Positions 1 to 8,971 of a DNA stretch of 64,000 nt are shown here, piece by piece. The position numbers were made by a program, and so were the translations under genes. The stretch's first letter is position 1. The number at the start of each line of letters is the position of its first letter. Under the pieces are notes generated by a model that saw nothing but the letters and a program-made list of their open reading frames with translations, made no database searches and was not told the origin of the DNA. Origin of the DNA: Algibacter sp. L3A6 (GTDB lineage Bacteria; Bacteroidota; Bacteroidia; Flavobacteriales; Flavobacteriaceae); assembly GCF_009796825.1 (NCBI RefSeq), contig NZ_CP047030.1:1525501-1589500 (forward strand). Reading direction: 5' to 3'.

Positions 1-1478
1 TGCAACATGTAAATATGTTAATGCGTGACCCGATTATGTATCGTATTTTAAAGAAGCATCATCATAGAACGGCAAACGATTGGTGTATTTACCCAATGTA
101 CGATTGGACGCATGGTGAAAGTGATTATTTAGAGCAAGTATCACACTCGTTGTGTTCATTAGAATTTAAACCTCACAGAGAGCTTTACGATTGGTTTTTA
201 GACCAAGTGGTTACAGAAGATAAATTACGCCCTAAACAACGTGAATTTGCACGTTTAAACCTAAGTTACACCATAATGAGTAAGCGTAAGTTGCTTAAAT
301 TGGTTGAGGATGGTGTGGTTAATGGTTGGGACGACCCTAGAATGCCAACTATTTCCGGTTTGCGTCGTAGAGGTTATACGCCAAATTCCATTCGAAAATT
401 TGTGGAAGCAGTTGGTGTTGCCAAACGTGAAAACATGATTGATGTATCACTTTTAGAATTTTGTATTCGCGAAGATTTAAACAAAACGGCACCACGTGTT
501 ATGGCGGTTTTAGACCCGATTAAAGTGGTAATTAAAAACTATCCAGAAGATAAAGAGGAATGGTTTGAAGCTGAAAATAATCAAGAAGATGATGCCGCTG
601 GTTTTAGAAAAGTGCCATTTTCTCGTGAAATTTATATTGAAAAAGAAGATTTTAAAGAAGAAGCAAGTAATAAGTTTTTCCGTTTAAAATTAGGTGGAGA
701 AGTACGATTGAAAAACGCATATATTATTAAAGCAGAATCGGTTGTAAAAGATGCTAACGGTAGTATTACAGAAGTACATTGTACTTATTCTGATGATACG
801 GAACGTCGTGTAAAAGGGACCTTGCATTGGGTTTCTATAAAACATGCCGTTAAGGCAGAAGTTAGAGAATACGATCGTTTATTTTTAGATGAAGCTCCAG
901 ATAGCCATCAAGACAAAGACTTTATGGAATTTGTAAATCCAGATTCTTTAAAACTTGTTGAAGCTTTTGTTGAGCCAAGTTTACAAGATGCTGAGGTAGG
1001 GCAAAGGTTTCAATTTCAACGTTTAGGATATTTTAATGTCGATAACGATTCGTCTTCAGATAAATTAGTATTCAATAAAACGGTTGGTTTGCGTGATTCT
1101 TGGGCTAAGGTTAAACCACAACCAGCAGCTAATACAAACACGAATAATAATCAGCAAAAAACACAACAACAATCGCAAAGAAAAGCAATTGATGTGATTC
1201 AAAAATTAGGAAAAAAGTATACAAATTTACCTGATGAGAAACGACTAAAAGTTAGATCTGAAATTATAGAATTAGCTAAAGATGTTACTTACGATGAGGT
1301 AGAACCACTTTTTAACACTGCTGTTAAAAAAGTAGGAACGCGTATTGCTGTAGCCCTTATTTTGAAAGTTTTGTTAGAAAGCGGACAAGCCAAAAATGAT
1401 GATGTCAATAGCTTTATTGAAAAAGCGTTGGAAGATAAAAATGAGTTATTAGTAGAAGAAGCTAAAACGTTCAATTAA
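1..1478 (+). CDS. glnS: Glutaminyl-tRNA synthetase, 5'-truncated by window edge, with C-terminal extension
   Basis: This is the 3' part of a class I aminoacyl-tRNA synthetase that charges tRNA-Gln with glutamine in the cytoplasm. The reading frame is open from base 3, so the gene starts outside the window and the HIGH-motif region is missing. The motifs CIYPMYDWTHGESD, HSLCSLEF and DDPRMPTISGLRRRGY are characteristic of GlnRS, and IMSKRKL is the KMSKS-loop equivalent. The anticodon-binding beta-barrel follows, to about 1120. An Asn/Gln-rich linker (about 1131-1185) then leads into a helical tail of about 95 residues that bacterial GlnRS of E. coli type lacks. The next gene starts about 20 bases after the stop. 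Identity is secure; the role of the tail is unknown. Confidence 0.96.
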   Translation, partial: QHVNMLMRDPIMYRILKKHHHRTANDWCIYPMYDWTHGESDYLEQVSHSLCSLEFKPHRELYDWFLDQVVTEDKLRPKQREFARLNLSYTIMSKRKLLKLVEDGVVNGWDDPRMPTISGLRRRGYTPNSIRKFVEAVGVAKRENMIDVSLLEFCIREDLNKTAPRVMAVLDPIKVVIKNYPEDKEEWFEAENNQEDDAAGFRKVPFSREIYIEKEDFKEEASNKFFRLKLGGEVRLKNAYIIKAESVVKDANGSITEVHCTYSDDTERRVKGTLHWVSIKHAVKAEVREYDRLFLDEAPDSHQDKDFMEFVNPDSLKLVEAFVEPSLQDAEVGQRFQFQRLGYFNVDNDSSSDKLVFNKTVGLRDSWAKVKPQPAANTNTNNNQQKTQQQSQRKAIDVIQKLGKKYTNLPDEKRLKVRSEIIELAKDVTYDEVEPLFNTAVKKVGTRIAVALILKVLLESGQAKNDDVNSFIEKALEDKNELLVEEAKTFN

Positions 1479-1499
1479 ATACAAGCTTACTTATAACAT

Positions 1500-2603
1500 T
1501 TGAGTAAAATAAAATTAATAATCCTCTTGTTTTTTGTTTGGTTTCAACATACCAACGGGCAAGAGGATTTTCCTATTCTAACCGAAATAGTAACTGATAA
1601 TGCGGCTCTTTTTAGCGAAAGCGAAACCTTAGAACTTCGAGAAAAACTAAAAGCTTACGAAACTGAAACTACGCACCAAATAGTAGTTTTAACTATTAAT
1701 TCCTTAGGTAATAATACAGTTGAAAACTATGCCTTACAGGTTTTTGAAAAGAATAAACTCGGACAAGAAGAAGCCGATAATGGACTCTTAATTTTAATAG
1801 CAAAAAACGATAGAAAGTTTAGAATTGAAGTAGGTTATGGTCTAGAACCCATAATTACCGATGCTTTCGCGTCTAGAATTATTCGAGAAACCATGACACC
1901 TGAGTTTAAAAAAGGCGATTTTTATAAGGGTGTAGATTTAGCAACTTCAGAAATTATTAAACTTATTGACGATCCCAAATATCGAGATGAGTTTAACAAT
2001 TTAGTAGAAAAAGAAGGTAAAATGCCTTTATGGGGAAAAATAATTATAGGGTTTATTCTACTTATTTTTTTGAGTCTTTTTATTGGGGTTGGATCTACTG
2101 TATTTTATAAAGGTTTTAAGCAATTAATAAACGTTTTTCGCGGTTTAATTACTGGTAAAGTAAGTGTTGTATTATTTCCGTTTTTATTAGTGTCTTCATT
2201 ATTAACAATTGGTTTTAGTTTACCGTTTATTATTATGCCGCTCCTTTTTGGTATTTTTATTATTGGTATCGCATCAGAAAATAATATAGATATTGATCCT
2301 TTTGAATATTTAGAAAGCTTACCATTAACAGCAATACCAATTACTATGGTTTCGTTAGTTGTAATATTTATTATTCTACCCTTAATTATTGCTATTTATA
2401 CGAGATCTAATAAAGACTATGAGTCTGTTAAATTCTCATTTTTAAAAAGTGATAAAAGTTTTATGAGTAAGAATTTCTCTTCTAGTGGTTCTAGCTCTAG
2501 TTATAGCCGGTCAGGTTCAGGTTATAGTAGTTCATCTTCAAGCAGTAGTTTTTCTGGAGGTGGAGGAAGTTCTGGTGGTGGTGGTGCTAGCGGAAGTTGG
2601 TAA
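1500..2603 (+). CDS. TPM domain (YgcG-like) membrane protein
   Basis: The protein has 367 residues: an N-terminal signal peptide ending near HTNGQ (residue 21), then a TPM domain (the PF04536 type, about residues 27-160, with ETTHQIVVLTINSL and FRIEVGYGLEPIITDAFASRII). Three hydrophobic stretches follow, near 178-205, 220-262 and 275-298. The tail, from about 325 to the end, is made almost only of Ser and Gly. This layout is that of the YgcG/TPM family, whose phosphatase-like fold faces the periplasm; the function in Bacteroidota is not established. The start is TTG, chosen because it gives a complete signal peptide and no ATG exists in the N-terminal third. It lies 21 bases after glnS and may be cotranscribed. 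Confidence 0.85.
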   Translation: MSKIKLIILLFFVWFQHTNGQEDFPILTEIVTDNAALFSESETLELREKLKAYETETTHQIVVLTINSLGNNTVENYALQVFEKNKLGQEEADNGLLILIAKNDRKFRIEVGYGLEPIITDAFASRIIRETMTPEFKKGDFYKGVDLATSEIIKLIDDPKYRDEFNNLVEKEGKMPLWGKIIIGFILLIFLSLFIGVGSTVFYKGFKQLINVFRGLITGKVSVVLFPFLLVSSLLTIGFSLPFIIMPLLFGIFIIGIASENNIDIDPFEYLESLPLTAIPITMVSLVVIFIILPLIIAIYTRSNKDYESVKFSFLKSDKSFMSKNFSSSGSSSSYSRSGSGYSSSSSSSSFSGGGGSSGGGGASGSW

Positions 2604-2678
2604 TAGCAATTAATTGTTAATAAACAGGTTATAATCTAAAATTAACTACCTTTAAAAACTAACTAAACTTTAAATATT

Positions 2679-3164
2679 ATGGATTTTTTTAACCCTATTG
2701 CGCTTTTATTAGCGGCTATTTCTGCTTTGGTTGTTGGTTTTGTTTGGTATAACCCAAAAGTATTTGGAACTATTTGGATGAAAGAAACTGGTTTAACCGA
2801 AGAAAGTATGAAAGGTGCAAACATGGCTAAAATTTTTGTTTTGGCTTTTATTTTTGCCTTTTTATTAGCGATGACTATGATGCAAATGAGTATCCATCAA
2901 ACCGGAGCTTTGAGTTTGGTTGGTGGTGATCCTTCAAAAGCTTTACCATCTTACGCTGCTTTTATGGTCGATTATGGTAATCATTTTAGAACTTATAAAC
3001 ACGGGGCTTTACACGGTGTTTTAGCGGGTGTATTTGTCGCTTTACCTATTTTAGGTACCAATGCGTTGTTTGAACGTAAAAGTGCTAAATACATCTTTAT
3101 AAATGCCGGATATTGGATTGTAACTTTAGGTGTTATGGGTGCTATTATTTGTGGTTGGAAATAG
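2679..3164 (+). CDS. DUF1761 family membrane protein
   Basis: A 161-residue integral membrane protein with about four hydrophobic helices (residues 5-24, 49-70, 108-128 and 141-160). The N-terminal FNPIALLLAAISALVVGFVWYNPKVFG and the later HGALHGVLAG are the pattern of the DUF1761 family. No catalytic role is known. The gene has its own ATG, 75 bases after the TPM gene. A hairpin with a T-run follows about 30 bases after its stop. Family assignment is fairly confident; the function is unknown. Confidence 0.8.
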   Translation: MDFFNPIALLLAAISALVVGFVWYNPKVFGTIWMKETGLTEESMKGANMAKIFVLAFIFAFLLAMTMMQMSIHQTGALSLVGGDPSKALPSYAAFMVDYGNHFRTYKHGALHGVLAGVFVALPILGTNALFERKSAKYIFINAGYWIVTLGVMGAIICGWK

Positions 3165-3172
3165 TATTTTTG
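3165..3172 (+). promoter_or_regulatory. Candidate -7 promoter element (TATTTTTG)
   Basis: TATTTTTG directly follows the DUF1761 stop codon and matches the Bacteroidota -7 consensus TAnnTTTG. A transcript from here would begin near 3178 and carry the hairpin at 3193-3218 as its leader into the next gene. No clear -33 TTG is seen at the usual spacing. Confidence 0.4.
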
Positions 3173-3192
3173 TAAACTATTAACTTATTTAG

Positions 3193-3225
3193 AGACTGAG
3201 AATTAAAATTTTCGGTCTTTTATTT
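3193..3225 (+). terminator. Hairpin with T-run: terminator of DUF1761 or leader hairpin of next gene
   Basis: AGACTGAGAATT pairs with ATTTTCGGTCT through two G-U pairs and is followed by TTTATTTTT, the form of an intrinsic terminator. It ends only six bases before the TTG start of the next gene, so that gene must be expressed by read-through or from a promoter whose leader contains this hairpin. Confidence 0.55.
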
Positions 3226-3230
3226 TTCTA

Positions 3231-4391
3231 TTGATACACTATAAAATTTATAACGCATGTAACGAACTTCCAGAAAACTGGGACGTTCTTGTAAAACACG
3301 ATATTTTCTTGCAAACAGCCTATTTGCAGGCTTTAGAAAATGCAGCGCCAAATAATTTGGAGTTGTTTTATATTGGTGTGTTTAAAAACGATGTTTTGGT
3401 TGGTGCGGCTGTTACACAACGTGTACAATTGTATCTGCATGATATGTTTAGAAAAACCGATACGTCGTGTTTTAAAAACTATGTGCGCGATTTAATTTCT
3501 AAAATTTTAAAAGGAAATATTCTTGTTATCGGGAATTTAACGCACACAGGGCAACATGGTTTGTTTTTTAAAAGAAACGAGATCTCTCAGGAAGCTTTTT
3601 TTAAAATGACACAAACAGCCTTATATGATATAAAGTCTATAATAAAAACCAAACAGAATAAAACCATTAGAATGTTTGTGTTGAAGGATTATTTTGAAAA
3701 TGATCCAATTCATAAAGAGAAAGACAGTTTAGATACTGCTAAACTACATCAGGTGGTTATGCAGCCTAATATGATGTTTTCTATAAAAAAAGATTGGCTT
3801 ACTATTGAAGATTATACAGCAGCGTTACAGAAAAAATATAGAGACCGGTACAAGCGGGCTAGAAAGAAATTAAAAGGCATAAAGGCGATAGAATTATCTA
3901 CAGAGGATGTTAAGAATAATAATGAAACCTTACATCAATTATATTTAAATGTTTCTAATAATGCCAAGTTTAATACCTTCATTTTACCCGAAAATCATTT
4001 TTATAGTTTGAAACTTCAACTAAAAGAGAATTTTAAAGTCTTTGGTTATTATTTAGAAGATAAATTGGTCGGTTTTTACACTTTAATTCAGAATAAAAAA
4101 ACGTTAGAAACTTATTTTCTTGGGTATGATAGTGAACATCAATACTCCAATCAATTGTATTTAAACATGCTTTACGATATGCTTAAATTTGGTATAGAAA
4201 ACCAATTTAAAACCATTGTTTATGCACGTACTGCAATGGAAATTAAAAGTTCGGTAGGGGCAGAGGCTAAACCAATGTTGGTATATTTAAAGCATACTAA
4301 TGCCATAATGAATGCCTTATTAAAGCAAATATTTAAATTGATGAATCCGTCGCAAGATTGGGAAGAACGCCATCCTTTTAAAACCTCTTAA
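3231..4391 (+). CDS. GNAT/FemAB-like acyltransferase
   Basis: A soluble 386-residue protein. The N-terminal part (DIFLQTAYLQALENA, IGVFKNDVLVGAAV) and the C-terminal part (residues about 265-340, FGYYLEDKLVGFYTLIQ, YFLGYDSEHQYSNQLYLNMLYDML) have the tandem GNAT-like layout of the FemAB / CelD-type acetyltransferase group. Substrate is unknown; peptidoglycan or surface-sugar acylation is known for some relatives. TTG is taken as the start because the conserved N-terminal half begins at once and the first internal ATG is about 75 residues in. It stands alone between two hairpins. Function assignment is at fold level only. Confidence 0.65.
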   Translation: MIHYKIYNACNELPENWDVLVKHDIFLQTAYLQALENAAPNNLELFYIGVFKNDVLVGAAVTQRVQLYLHDMFRKTDTSCFKNYVRDLISKILKGNILVIGNLTHTGQHGLFFKRNEISQEAFFKMTQTALYDIKSIIKTKQNKTIRMFVLKDYFENDPIHKEKDSLDTAKLHQVVMQPNMMFSIKKDWLTIEDYTAALQKKYRDRYKRARKKLKGIKAIELSTEDVKNNNETLHQLYLNVSNNAKFNTFILPENHFYSLKLQLKENFKVFGYYLEDKLVGFYTLIQNKKTLETYFLGYDSEHQYSNQLYLNMLYDMLKFGIENQFKTIVYARTAMEIKSSVGAEAKPMLVYLKHTNAIMNALLKQIFKLMNPSQDWEERHPFKTS

Positions 4392-4401
4392 TAGAACAAA
4401 A

Positions 4402-4432
4402 AAAATCCTTAAAGTTTATACCTTAAGGATTT
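4402..4432. terminator. Bidirectional terminator
   Basis: AAATCCTTAA and TTAAGGATTT form a perfect 10-bp stem preceded by an A-run, between two convergent genes (the acyltransferase and the SPFH protein). It is best suited to end the minus-strand transcript, where the A-run becomes a U-run. Confidence 0.6.
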
Positions 4433-4458
4433 CATTTGAACTAAAAAATAGAGTAATA

Positions 4459-5385
4459 TTATTTTTTAATTTCTTTTGGCTTATTGTTTTTCATGGCTTC
4501 ACCAATTTGGTTACTCGCTGCAAAACTAGCTACCATATCGTTTAGCATATTACTTCCTGCTTGTGGCGAATTTGGTAGTAAAATTAGGTTACTATTGGTT
4601 TCGCTACCAATGGCTTGTAAAGTATCGTAATGCTGTGTTACCACTATTAATGCCGATGCTTCTTGGCTATTAATACCAACTTTGTTTAAAACTTCAACCG
4701 ATTCCTCTAAACCACGAGCAATTTCACGACGTTGATCTGCAATACCTTGTCCTTGTAAACGTTTACTTTCAGCTTCAGCTTTAGCACGTTCTACAATTAA
4801 AATACGTGCAGCATCACCTTCATATTGAGCAGCTGTTTTTTCTCTATCGGCAGCATTAATACGGTTCATGGCTTCTTTTACTTGCGCATCTGGATCAATA
4901 TCTGTTACTAAAGTTTTTATAATATCGTAACCATAGTTTTGCATGGCATCGTTTAATTCTGATTTTACAGCAATCGCGATATCATCTTTTCTTAAAAATA
5001 CATCATCCAAAATCATTTTTGGAACTTCAGCACGTACCACATCAAATACATAACTTGTAATTTGATCGTGCGGATAATCTAGTTTGTAAAAAGCATCTTC
5101 CACTTTTTCTTTAATTACTTTATACTGCACAGAAACTTTTAGACGCACAAATACATCATCTTTAGTTTTAGTTTCTACAATAACATCTAATTGCTGAATT
5201 TTTAAACTTAAACGGCCTGCAATTCGGTCTACTAATGGAACTTTCCAATTTAAACCAGATTGGCGTATACCTTGGAAGCGTCCAAAGCGTTCTACAATAG
5301 CAGCGGTTTGTTGTTTTACCGTAAAGAATGAAGAAATTAAAATAAATAGCCCAAATACAATAAGGGGAATGAAAACGAAATCCAT
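4459..5385 (-). CDS. SPFH/Band 7 (stomatin-like) membrane protein
   Basis: A 308-residue protein with one N-terminal membrane helix (about residues 3-22), a Band 7/SPFH domain (about 22-190, with TAAIVERFGRFQGIRQSGLNWKVP split by the usual conserved glycines) and an Ala/Glu-rich coiled coil (about 183-235, including AADREKTAAQYEGDAARI). The C-terminal tail is Asn/Ser-rich. The family forms large oligomeric rings at membranes and is linked to proteolysis control and microdomain organisation. It lacks a neighbouring NfeD-type gene here. It is divergent from the outer-membrane barrel gene, with about 15 bases before that gene's longest possible frame. Confidence 0.9.
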   Translation of the reverse strand: MDFVFIPLIVFGLFILISSFFTVKQQTAAIVERFGRFQGIRQSGLNWKVPLVDRIAGRLSLKIQQLDVIVETKTKDDVFVRLKVSVQYKVIKEKVEDAFYKLDYPHDQITSYVFDVVRAEVPKMILDDVFLRKDDIAIAVKSELNDAMQNYGYDIIKTLVTDIDPDAQVKEAMNRINAADREKTAAQYEGDAARILIVERAKAEAESKRLQGQGIADQRREIARGLEESVEVLNKVGINSQEASALIVVTQHYDTLQAIGSETNSNLILLPNSPQAGSNMLNDMVASFAASNQIGEAMKNNKPKEIKK

Positions 5386-5432
5386 AGAATTTTTATTAAA
5401 TGATTAGAAAAATTAAGATACTAAAATTAAAC

Positions 5433-5440
5433 TATATTTG
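5433..5440 (+). promoter_or_regulatory. -7 promoter element (TATATTTG) of the barrel gene
   Basis: A perfect match to TAnnTTTG, 22 bases upstream of the ATG at 5463. It lies inside the longest open frame, which argues that translation starts at 5463. No -33 TTG is evident. Confidence 0.55.
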
Positions 5441-5462
5441 GAGATTTATATCCGGAACTAGT

Positions 5463-6146
5463 ATGAAATTTATTCGACCTTTACTGTTAGTAGCCATTAC
5501 CCTATGTTTTGTTACAAAATCTTTTTCTCAAAAAGGAAATATACGTATTACAAACAGTATAAGTATCGGTGGTGGTATTACACAATTTAATATTGATACC
5601 GATAATTTTGAAACCAAAAGTGCTCAAGGTTTTTTAGCCGGAACAGCTGCAATTGTAGATTTACCGCATAAATTTTATAATATGAGTTTTGGTTTACAGC
5701 TCTCTGAAAACCATATTGAAATACTAGGTAGGCCAAGTTTAATTAGCTCGGAAGAGGCTTATATTGATTATAAAATATTTGCTGCTCAGTTTTCTTTATT
5801 AATGCATATAAAGGTAATACCTAAGCATTTTACTATCGATATTGGGCCAATGTTGCAATATAATAGTAGGTTGGAGTTTGATGATAAAGGGCAAGATGAT
5901 TATTACATTGCGAATTACACCAATTTATCGGCTAAGGATATTACAAATATCTCTCAATTTAATTTCAACGGAGCTGTAGGCGCATCAGTTGGAATAAACA
6001 ACTTCAAACTTAAAGCTCAATATATTTACGGATTTACAAACATTCTAAATAAAATTGAAAATCAAAGCTTAGACTTTTCTGGTGGAGATTCTCGTTTTAA
6101 AGGCAACCAAAATATGTTAGTTTTGGGTGCGATAGTTATGTTTTAA
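5463..6146 (+). CDS. Outer-membrane beta-barrel protein (PorT-like)
   Basis: The protein has 227 residues, starting with a clear signal peptide (MKFIRPLLLVAITLCFVTKSFSQ broken by the usual SFSQ cleavage signal of this phylum). The rest has alternating hydrophobic strands and ends in MLVLGAIVMF, with a terminal aromatic residue as in outer-membrane barrels. The frame is open 21 codons further upstream, but ATG 5463 places the signal peptide at the terminus and fits the promoter at 5433. It resembles the small PorT/OmpW-like barrels annotated as outer membrane beta-barrel protein. The cargo or partner is unknown. Confidence 0.7.
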   Translation: MKFIRPLLLVAITLCFVTKSFSQKGNIRITNSISIGGGITQFNIDTDNFETKSAQGFLAGTAAIVDLPHKFYNMSFGLQLSENHIEILGRPSLISSEEAYIDYKIFAAQFSLLMHIKVIPKHFTIDIGPMLQYNSRLEFDDKGQDDYYIANYTNLSAKDITNISQFNFNGAVGASVGINNFKLKAQYIYGFTNILNKIENQSLDFSGGDSRFKGNQNMLVLGAIVMF

Positions 6147-6162
6147 ATTAAAAAAAATAGAC

Positions 6163-7278
6163 ATGAAAAGAAGAACATTTATTGAAACCTCTATCAAAGG
6201 ATCTCTAGCATTATCATCGGTTGGTTTATTATCTTGTATGAACGAGAATAAACCGCCGGAAGCATTTATAGATCGTGTTTTACCTGCACCAATTGGTGGT
6301 GGTTTTCGTGATGATAATTATTGGATTTGGGGATCGTCTGTTATAAAAGGAGAAGATGGTAAATACCATATGTTTGCTTCAAGATGGTCTAAAGATGTTG
6401 GTTTTGGTAATTGGGTTACAAATTCTGAAGTGGTTCGTGCTGTGGCCGATACGCCAGTTGGGCCTTACGAGTTTCAAGAAGTGGTGCTCCCTGTTCGTGG
6501 ACCAGAATTTTTCGATGGTATGTGTACGCACAACCCAAGAATTGTAAAGTATAAAGACAAGTATTTATTATATCATTTTGGTACGACTTATGATTTTGAT
6601 CAACCCACAAAAGACAATCCAAAACCAGATGGTTATGATTGGAATAAAGCTTGGTTAAACAAACGTGTTGGTTTGGCAATTAGTGATTCTATTTTTGGTC
6701 CTTGGGAACGTGTTGATAAACCTGTTATCGAACCTAGACCAGGACATTGGGATGCTACAATTACATCAAATCCGTCGCCAGCAGTAGATCCAAAAACTGG
6801 TAAAATTTTATTAATGTATAAATCTTCTGTAACTCCAAAGCCACCATTGTTGTTAGGTGTTGCTATGGCAGATAGCCCAAAAGGGGAGTACAAACGCTTA
6901 AGTGAAGAACCTGTTTTTAGGTTTGAAACTCCTGGTAATAGTCATGTAGATGTTGAAGATCCATACATTTGGTGGGCAGGTGATAGGTACGAAGGTGTTA
7001 TGAAAGATCGCTCAGGTGAAATTTGCGGAGAAGAAGGTGGAGGCATCCATATTTGGTCTAAAGATGGTGTAGAATGGAACTTATTCGAAAATGTAAAAGC
7101 ATACAGTCGTGATGTATTATGGGATGATGGATCTACATCGCATCAAAATCATTTTGAACGTCCTTTTGTTTTAGTTGAAGATGGAAAACCTACGCATTTA
7201 TTTGCTGCGGTTGGTAATGGACCTGAAGCTTGGAAGTTTGAAAATACTTGGAATATGGTGATTCCTTTAAAGCATTAA
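6163..7278 (+). CDS. Secreted GH43/GH117-like five-bladed beta-propeller glycosidase (putative)
   Basis: A 371-residue exported protein. Its N-terminus carries a twin-arginine-like KRRTFIE and a lipobox-like LLSC at residues 22-25, so it is probably a Tat- or Sec-exported lipoprotein. Repeating blade motifs are visible: DNYWIWGSSVIKGEDGKYHMF, HNPRIVKYKDKYLLYHFG, TSNPSPAVDPKTGKILLMYK and VEDPYIWWAGDRYEG. These are the pattern of GH43/GH117/GH32-type beta-propellers, with Asp and Glu candidates in DDNYW, VEDPY and QNHFERPF. The substrate cannot be read from the sequence. No SusC/SusD pair is next to it, so it is not in an obvious polysaccharide utilisation locus. It lies 16 bases after the barrel gene and may share its transcript. 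Confidence 0.65.
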   Translation: MKRRTFIETSIKGSLALSSVGLLSCMNENKPPEAFIDRVLPAPIGGGFRDDNYWIWGSSVIKGEDGKYHMFASRWSKDVGFGNWVTNSEVVRAVADTPVGPYEFQEVVLPVRGPEFFDGMCTHNPRIVKYKDKYLLYHFGTTYDFDQPTKDNPKPDGYDWNKAWLNKRVGLAISDSIFGPWERVDKPVIEPRPGHWDATITSNPSPAVDPKTGKILLMYKSSVTPKPPLLLGVAMADSPKGEYKRLSEEPVFRFETPGNSHVDVEDPYIWWAGDRYEGVMKDRSGEICGEEGGGIHIWSKDGVEWNLFENVKAYSRDVLWDDGSTSHQNHFERPFVLVEDGKPTHLFAAVGNGPEAWKFENTWNMVIPLKH

Positions 7279-7294
7279 TAATGTATTTATAAAT

Positions 7295-7347
7295 AAAAAA
7301 AAGGTCTGTAAATAGTTTTTAAAACTATTTACAGACCTTTTTTTTAT
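7295..7347. terminator. Strong bidirectional terminator
   Basis: GGTCTGTAAATAGTTTT and AAAACTATTTACAGACC form a near-perfect long stem, flanked by an A-run of eight and a T-run of eight. It can end both the glycosidase gene (+) and gltX (-). Confidence 0.9.
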
Positions 7348-7364
7348 TTTAAGGAAACCTAAAT

Positions 7365-8876
7365 TTATATTGTAGCAATTAGCTTTTCAATACGCTTAAC
7401 CGTTTCATCTTTTCCAATCATGTAAATAATATCGAAAACATCAGGACCTTGTAAAGCACCAACAAGAGCTAAACGTAATGGCATCATTACTTTTCCAAAA
7501 CTTATTTCGTTGCTTGTTATCCAGCCTTTTATTTCCGTAGTAAGCGTTTCTACCGAAAAATCGGTATTCGCGTTTAAAATAGCTATAAGTTGCTTCATAA
7601 TGTCTTCTGTACCTTCTTTTAAAGCTTTTTTAGATGCTTTTTCATCGTAAGTTGCTGGTGTAACAAAAAAGAAGTGGCTTAAATCCCAGAAATCGCTCAC
7701 AAAAGTTGCACGCTCTTTAATTAAATTTATGGCCATTGCAATGTAGCTTGTGTCGATATCTGCCAATTCTGGTCTTGAATTTTTGAATATATCTGCTAAC
7801 TCTTCGTTGTTTTGTTCTTGCATATAATGGTGGTTAAACCATTTAATTTTGTCTGGATCAAAACGTGCACCAGATTTGTTTACTTTCTTCAAATCGAAAG
7901 CAGCAATCAATTCTTCTAGTGCAAAAATCTCTTGTTCCGTTCCTGGATTCCAACCTAAAAAAGCAAGGAAATTTACCATAGCATCGGCAAAATATCCATC
8001 TTCTTTATAACCTCTAGAAACTTCTTTAGTTTTTGGATCTTCCCATAATAATGGAAAAACAGGGAAACCTAATTTATCACCATCACGCTTGCTTAATTTT
8101 CCTTTACCTGTTGGTTTTAAAATAAGTGGAAGGTGTGCAAATTCTGGTGCATCCCATCCAAAAGCTTGGTACAATTGGTAGTGTAATGCCAAAGATGGTA
8201 ACCACTCTTCACCACGAATTACATGCGAGATTTCCATTAAATGGTCGTCTACAATATTCGCTAAATGGTAGGTAGGCATACCGTCACTTTTAAATAAAAC
8301 CTTATCATCTAAAACGTTGGTATCAATTTTTATATCGCCACGGATAATATCTTTTAGATGAAGTGTTTCATCTTGCGGACTTTTAAAACGGATTACATAA
8401 TCCTCTCCAGCATCTAATTTAGCCTGAGTTTCTTCCGTGCTAAGCGATAAAGAATTGCTTAATTTTAAGCGATTATGCCAGTTATAAATAAAGGTTTCCT
8501 TATTGGCTTCGCATTGTTTTCTTTCGGCATCTAATGTTTCGGCAGTATCAAAAGCGTAGTAAGCATTTCCTGAAGTAATTAATTCTTCAGCGTAAGCTTT
8601 ATAAAGAGGTTTACGTTCGCTTTGGTGGTATGGTCCAAATTTCTCGTTAGTTCCTGGACCTTCATCAAAAGGCATTCCGCACCAATTTAATGCATCAATA
8701 ATATACTGTTCTGCACCTTCTACATAACGGTTTTGGTCGGTATCTTCTATTCTTAAAATAAAAGTTCCGTTGTGTTTTTTTGCAAATAAATAATTGAATA
8801 AAGCAGTACGAACACCGCCAATATGTAGTGGTCCTGTTGGGCTTGGTGCAAAACGCACGCGAACATTTTTGGTCAT
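7365..8876 (-). CDS. gltX: Glutamyl-tRNA synthetase
   Basis: A class I aminoacyl-tRNA synthetase of 503 residues, the usual length. The HIGH signature is in APSPTGPLHIGGVRTALFNY near the N-terminus, and the KMSKS signature is KLSKRDGD near residue 260. The text VIRGEEWLPSLALHYQLY and the C-terminal helical anticodon-binding region are also typical. It supplies Glu-tRNA for translation and tetrapyrrole precursors. Because a separate GlnRS is encoded in this window, gltX is expected to be the discriminating type. It is transcribed alone, from a promoter near 8972. Confidence 0.97.
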   Translation of the reverse strand: MTKNVRVRFAPSPTGPLHIGGVRTALFNYLFAKKHNGTFILRIEDTDQNRYVEGAEQYIIDALNWCGMPFDEGPGTNEKFGPYHQSERKPLYKAYAEELITSGNAYYAFDTAETLDAERKQCEANKETFIYNWHNRLKLSNSLSLSTEETQAKLDAGEDYVIRFKSPQDETLHLKDIIRGDIKIDTNVLDDKVLFKSDGMPTYHLANIVDDHLMEISHVIRGEEWLPSLALHYQLYQAFGWDAPEFAHLPLILKPTGKGKLSKRDGDKLGFPVFPLLWEDPKTKEVSRGYKEDGYFADAMVNFLAFLGWNPGTEQEIFALEELIAAFDLKKVNKSGARFDPDKIKWFNHHYMQEQNNEELADIFKNSRPELADIDTSYIAMAINLIKERATFVSDFWDLSHFFFVTPATYDEKASKKALKEGTEDIMKQLIAILNANTDFSVETLTTEIKGWITSNEISFGKVMMPLRLALVGALQGPDVFDIIYMIGKDETVKRIEKLIATI

Positions 8877-8971
8877 TTTGTAATTTATAATAAAGCTTAA
8901 ATTTTTATATTTAAGTGTTAATAGAAACGGTTTTAATCTTTAAAAACTAAGTTTTGTTTCAAGATTTACGA

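Noticed and set aside
5400..5462. Longer start of the outer-membrane barrel gene
   Set aside because: It would bury the signal peptide and include the promoter element at 5433.
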